Assembly (NCBI GenBank): GCA_963801505.1
Contig: CAWDEY010000010.1
Location: 1-64,000 of the forward strand
Origin: JAOUFP01 sp963801505
GTDB taxonomy: Bacteria > Nitrospirota > Thermodesulfovibrionia > Thermodesulfovibrionales > UBA6898
Direction: 5' to 3'
Length of the DNA stretch: 64,000 nucleotides
Shown: piece by piece, positions 59,398 to 64,000 of the stretch
How the letters are laid out: each line of letters opens with the position of its first letter
Numbering within the stretch: position 1 is the first letter of the stretch
The notes under the pieces: generated by a model
The model's database searches: none
The model's input: the letters and a program-made list of their open reading frames with translations, nothing else
Told to the model about the DNA's origin: nothing
Translations under genes and position numbers: made by a program

Positions 59398-59767
59398 CCC
59401 AACATGCAATTATACGCTCATGACATGTCATAAGGAGGTGCTTATTAACAACAATAATCCCATGGCCTGAGATAAATTGCAAAGATTTTTTCCGATTACG
59501 GACGTATTCTCAGAAGGGTGTGACAGTATTAATGAATATATATCATTTTTTTATAAAAGAGTGCACAGAGGACAAAGAAAAGATAGGACCTTTCCTTTTG
59601 TCGGCCAATCAATTTCTCTGCGCTCTCTTGTGCTATCTGGGTTAAAATGACCTATTGGATTTATGGTAGAACCGCACAAAGGCAGGTCAGCTTCGTTTGT
59701 GCAACTACAATGAAGCTAATGCCCAGAGGGAAGATTTCTCCTAATCCAAGTATACCTTAATGAATAC
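59398..59767. other. Gene-free stretch with a palindrome and a CACAGAG repeat
   Basis: Holds the 12-bp palindrome ATGACATGTCAT (59420-59431) followed by AAGGAGGTG without a usable start codon, a degenerate CACAGAG inverted repeat (59564-59643) and otherwise no recognisable feature. Confidence 0.5.
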
Positions 59768-59771
59768 ACAC

Positions 59772-59805
59772 AAAAAAGGCAGTCCCGAAAACCTTCGGGA
59801 CTGCC
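59772..59805 (-). terminator. Rho-independent terminator of the cytochrome gene
   Basis: On the minus strand GGCAGTCCCGAA, GGTT, TTCGGGACTGCC form a 12-bp perfect stem (59778-59805) followed by six T (59772-59777), about 30 bases after the stop codon. The clearest terminator in the window. Confidence 0.92.
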
Positions 59806-59836
59806 TTAATGCTAAAACTACGTTAATTCTGAAAAA

Positions 59837-62800
59837 CTACAGACAGCTGCCTCCAGTAATAGTTATGGAGCCGCCGACTGGTACTGTTTGTGGTTCGCAT
59901 GTTGTTACTGCACCGGCAGTAGTACAGGTTGCGCCTGCATCATCAGTAGTCCATGTGCAAGTACGCTGTGCTGAATCGAGCCCAGTGCATGTCTCCGGTA
60001 GGCCACTCGCTACGTCTAATGGACAATCAGAGTTTTTCAAGCACGCTTGGCCTGAGACACTACATGTTCCCTGTGTAGTTGACTTAGATGATGGTAAAAG
60101 GAGCTTGACAGTATAGGTGCTGCTGCCATCAAGGATAATGGTTTTTGTAGCGCCTACGTCCAGCTTACCATTAGTAATAGCTGCTGAATTGCCAGTGGCG
60201 TATACCTGGTAGGTGTAGTTAAAAGCAGCACCTGAAGATGTAATCGTCAGATTGCCCTTACCATTATCACCGCCACTAATATTGACTGTATAAACCTTCT
60301 GTGATTTATAACCGCAGTCATCCTTCACAGTCTGTACAACCTGGAAATGGCCCTCATGAACATAAGAGTGTGTAAGACCAGAGCTCAGAGGTGTTCCATC
60401 TCCCCAGTTCATATACAAATCGTGGGGGGTTGCTATAGTTGAGTCAGTAAGTGCGAAAATTGTCGCAGTAGTGCCCGCAGTTGCGGACAGTGAGCCATCT
60501 GCAGTCAAAGTAGCACATCCGGTTGTAACAGGGTCAGGAGAAACAGGTCCGCTTGTGGCCGCTCCGCCGTGCATCGCCTGTGCGTACTGCGCAATGTTTG
60601 CATTCGAGATATAAGGTGCGTTACCTACGACAGCGCCGGGTCCCGCGGAACCGCCATGACACTGGCCGCAGGCGACGTTGACGTCAAGCGCACTTTGATG
60701 CTGAGTCGTATGACAGGTTGTGCATGCGCTGGGCGTTCCGGCACCAGTCGGATGTGCGAGTGATGACATGCTCTTGTCAGTATGGCAGGCCGCGCAGTTG
60801 TTCAGGTTCATCAAAGCCGCCAGCTTGTCCGGAGTATAGCCCAGAAGCTTCTGCTCTGTTATTACGGTGTTGATGTAGCCGCCGTTTGTGCAAGGAGCTT
60901 CACCATTCGGCATGCCGTCTGGTCCAAAGGTTTTACACATTGTTCCCAAATCATACGAGGACAGGGTCGGTCCGACTTTAATGTTAGCGAACACCTTATT
61001 GTGTTCCACCAACAACGGACCTGCTGGAGGTTCTTCTTGAAGTGGGCCCTGATTTCGTCACGGGAGAAGTAATTACCCATTACACAACCAGTGGTACCCG
61101 GCCCAGTTCCGTCGGACATCCCAAAGAATTGGAATCTCGGGTCACATCCAGCCGCCGAGGAGCCTTCCCTGACTGCCATAAGCTGCATCATGGCTACGCC
61201 GTCGATCGCGAATGCGTTTTTGATATCAGCAGGCATACCGAACATCGGGAAGAGCTGGCCGGCAATGTAGTCTTTGCACATTGCATATTCTGCGTCAGAG
61301 CAGACGTTATTAGGCCCATCTCCTTCAGCACCGTCGAACATGCCGCACATCCAGTCAGGATGAGCAGAGTTCGTCCATCCGGCAGTCCCACTCATAAATG
61401 CAGCATCATCTCCGCCGCAGTCATAGTCAGCCATCTGCATCATGCCGTTTTTCAGCATTTCCTGTGAGCCGTCAAAGAAGCCGACAGAATTGGAGCTGTA
61501 GTTCGGTGATGAAGGGTCTGAACTTGAATGGCACATTACACAACCGCCTCCAGCGCTTGCGCCAAGCGCTTTGCCCTTCTCAACGACACCATGTGACGGG
61601 TCAAAGAAGTAAGGCTGCAGGTTCATCTTTGTATCAGGATATGCATTATGTGTTGCCAGCCCTGCGCCTGTTGTGGCAAGTTGAGCTCTCATCGCAGTTA
61701 TCTTGGCTGCTGATTCGATCTTGAGAGGATCAGTAAGCTGGAAGCCCTGGAACGGTGGATGCTCGTTCGTGCCGTTCATCCGTATTCCAAAGCCTGGATT
61801 GTTTGCTGCCACAAGAGCTGCTGCTGCAGTAACGTCCCTTGTCATAATCGGCTGGTATACTGCCGGTTGCGCCGCCTGAATTACCATACCACATAGGCAG
61901 CATGGAAGACAGTCCCGGAGCTATCTTATACTCTACGTCCGCACCATTTTTCTGTACTTTGATCCATTGCTTTAAAGGTCGGAATTGGAGTAGCAGCGCC
62001 GTCCATGAAGTTATACATAAATTGAAAGTGGTTGGCGTTGCCGTTGGAGCCTTCAGTCTGTCTGTAGGCGCCTGCTGTCCAGTCCCTAAAGAGCAGTCTG
62101 CCAGGGGCTGCGTAGACTTCAGGTATATGGCAGGTCCTGCAGTCGATCTTCTCGAAGTGAACGGCCGGGAAACCTGCGTGCGCGGGAACTCGGACGCTGG
62201 ATGGCCTGCTATAGAATCCTTATTGGGATGATTACCATCAATATGGCAGCCTTCGCAGGTCACTGTGCCGTCAAGGACCTCATTGGCCTTTTCCAGTGTG
62301 CTCCAGCCCTGCGCTATCTGGTGGTCCATCTTCTGGAGGAAGTGCTCCGGTAAGCGCCGGGTAGGTGTATGCATCACTACCAGAGCCGATAGTCCTTGCA
62401 GGGACATCGCCCGAGACGTTATAGTGGCAGGTTGCGCACTTCACGCCGACTTTGTCATGTACGTCTGTGTCTTCCAGCTTGCCGACGATCTTTGCATTTT
62501 GACTACAGCCACCAGGTCCACAGGAGGCATTATCGAAAATCCCCATCCATTGTCCCGGCAGAACCTTGCAGGGTCGTGCCGGCCTTGTCATTACACATCG
62601 CCTGGACACTCGGCATCGCGCAGACGCCGCCACCAAACCAACCTGTGACCTGATCGCCCATCATTGCGTTAAACGTTGCGCAGCCAAGGCAGATGCCGAA
62701 GCCGAACCTGTCCTGGTCGCCTACACCGGCCCTCTGTGCGCGTTTGCCCATACCGGTCTTGCAGCCAAACTCGCTCCAGACGGTGTCGTTGCCGCAGTCT

Positions 62801-64000
62801 GTGCGCAAGTGCCATTAGCAGCGATCTTGTCCCAGTCTAAGGCACTCGCGACAGGAGGAGTCATCCTGAAGAAGTTACCGTAACCCGGTCAACATGCCGC
62901 CGTAGCTTCCGGCTTCCATCGGCAGACCGATTTGTCGGAGCTTGTCCTTGCATGACACATAGCGCAGTTATGCGCTGTTAGGTACGCCGGCTATGCTGGA
63001 GCCCGGGATCTCAGCAGGCACGCCCGAAAGCGAACCGTTGCTAAGATTGATCAGTGCGCCGATACCAGCGGATGCTGACTGCTTGAAGAAGCCGATTGAG
63101 ACCGCTATGTTCCTGTTATATGAGTCGTAGATGGTGCCCGGTGTATAGGTGAAACGGGAGTCCGGATGTTGGTCCGTCCACTCCCGGCTGGAACGGCAGA
63201 TCATAAAAACCGTTACAATTAAGGTTGTCTGCAGGGCCCGGCATATTCACGCCGTCGCAACCCATTGATTTGTACCATGCCGCGCCTGTAGCAACTGCGT
63301 TCACATGGCACATCATGCAGTCAACTTCTGCCTTGTTGTCGCCAAGGAGCTGAGGATAATTGGCAGCTGAGGTGGCAACAATGCCGCCTGCGTAAGCGTT
63401 TCCACTACCATCAACAAACGGCGACTGATAGATAAATGTGCTGCCTGTGTCGTCATCGGCTGTCCCTGTAGTCCCATACTCTTTCATGTTAAGGTCATAC
63501 TCAAGCTGGCCGCCGCCAACGTGGCAGACGCCACAATCCTTGGCATACATGGGCGCAGTCATATCAGCCTGTCTTAATCCGTCTGCTGCTAAATTTTTCT
63601 TACCCGCCAACTGGCGGTTAGAAGGTGGTCAAAACCTGCCCGACATACCCGGGCTGGTTATGTTTTTGGGGGCGCCCCAGGTATTTCTCTGGGCGATTGT
63701 TAACCCTTCGTTTCTGCCCTCTGTGCTGTGCTTTCCTACAGAAGCACCATGCAGAGGCACTGTTACATCAAAGAAACTTTCCACCCAGGTCCCTGTCGCG
63801 CTTTTATTGGCCGTATACTTGGTGACAGTCCCTGTTCCGTCTTCATAATCAGTTGCGCAGAGCTCGTTTGAGCCTACGCCGCAATCCCTTTTTTGGGTGG
63901 TTAGCCAGGCTGCCTTGTCGCACCTATATGGCAGCCTGAGCAGGTCTGTTTAGGGCTGTAAGGCGTTGTTCCGTCGGTAATCGCATTACCGGCAGCATCC
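59837..64000 (-). CDS. Multihaem c-type cytochrome with C-terminal PKD-like domain, 5' end outside window, frame broken
   Basis: Eleven CxxCH haem sites are visible on the minus strand: 63928 (CSGCH), 63521 (CGVCH), 63305 (CMMCH), 62952 (CAMCH), 62424 (CATCH), 62243 (CEGCH), 62127 (CRTCH), 61528 (CVMCH), 60782 (CAACH), 60710 (CTTCH), 60656 (CGQCH). They lie in changing frames (changes near 63190, 62950, 62540, 62330, 62200, 61890 and 61020), but the spacing and continuous composition suggest one very long exported cytochrome. After the haem part comes a PKD/Ig-like domain with DLYMNWGDGTPL and YVHEGHFQVVQTVKDDCGY, then a disulfide-rich end. It ends at the TAG 59837-59839. Probably an outer-surface electron-transfer protein. 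One gene or two cannot be proven because of the breaks. Confidence 0.75.

Overview
The window looks like a chromosomal segment of an uncultured, probably anaerobic Gram-negative bacterium of the Nitrospirota or Desulfobacterota kind. This is inferred from four things: the gene order pheA-hisC-tyrA-aroA-cmk-ispH-rpsA-sppA-HU/IHF, a large PKD-bearing multihaem cytochrome c, a TusA/DsrE-type sulfur-trafficking pair, and many dispersed intergenic repeats. No rRNA, tRNA, CRISPR array or complete insertion sequence was seen.

Layout. 0-0.85 kb: end of a secreted beta-propeller gene (minus strand). 1.0-3.25 kb: a small lipoprotein and a polytopic membrane protein. 3.25-18.75 kb: seven tandem paralogues of a TMTC/GT105-like membrane protein (GT-C glycosyltransferase-like N-terminal half, TPR tail), interrupted once by an ArnT/PMT-like GT-C enzyme at 11.3-12.9 kb. 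18.9-24.3 kb: two YfhO-like membrane proteins, themselves a duplication. 24.5-35.9 kb: a surface-glycan cluster (GT2, GT4, sugar-1-P nucleotidyltransferase, SDR epimerase, two DegT-type PLP enzymes, FemAB-like acyltransferase, methyltransferase, LPG-synthase/flippase-like membrane protein, two further GT2 enzymes). 36.4-38.2 kb: a second beta-propeller gene. 38.5-43.1 kb: a SurA-N lipoprotein, a decayed glycosyltransferase copy, an eighth and divergent TMTC-like gene on the minus strand, and a periplasmic FKBP.

43.5-54.3 kb is housekeeping: RNase J, then a compact run of overlapping genes (pheA, hisC; tyrA, aroA, cmk, ispH, rpsA, sppA) ending in an HU/IHF protein. 54.7-58.2 kb holds two response regulators and a Cache-HAMP histidine kinase. 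58.5-59.3 kb holds DsrE2 and TusA. 59.8-64 kb holds the 3' part of a multihaem cytochrome with at least eleven CxxCH motifs, closed by a clear terminator.

How it fits together (inference). The first 42 kb look like one envelope-glycan/glycoprotein island: nucleotide-sugar enzymes make activated sugars, GT2/GT4 enzymes build lipid-linked glycans, and the GT-C family members (TMTC-like array, ArnT-like, YfhO-like) transfer sugars on the outer face of the membrane. The most unusual property is that the TMTC-like paralogues carry tandem 7-bp and 8-bp repeats inside a coding loop, and the reading frame of most copies breaks in or next to that loop. This would fit a phase-variable glycosyltransferase array, but sequencing error and gene decay are serious alternatives.

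Caution: frame breaks are very common in 0-36 kb and 59.8-64 kb and rare in 42-59 kb. Where a conserved paralogue allows comparison, several lie at short homopolymers, so I give whole-gene spans and state where the frame changes.
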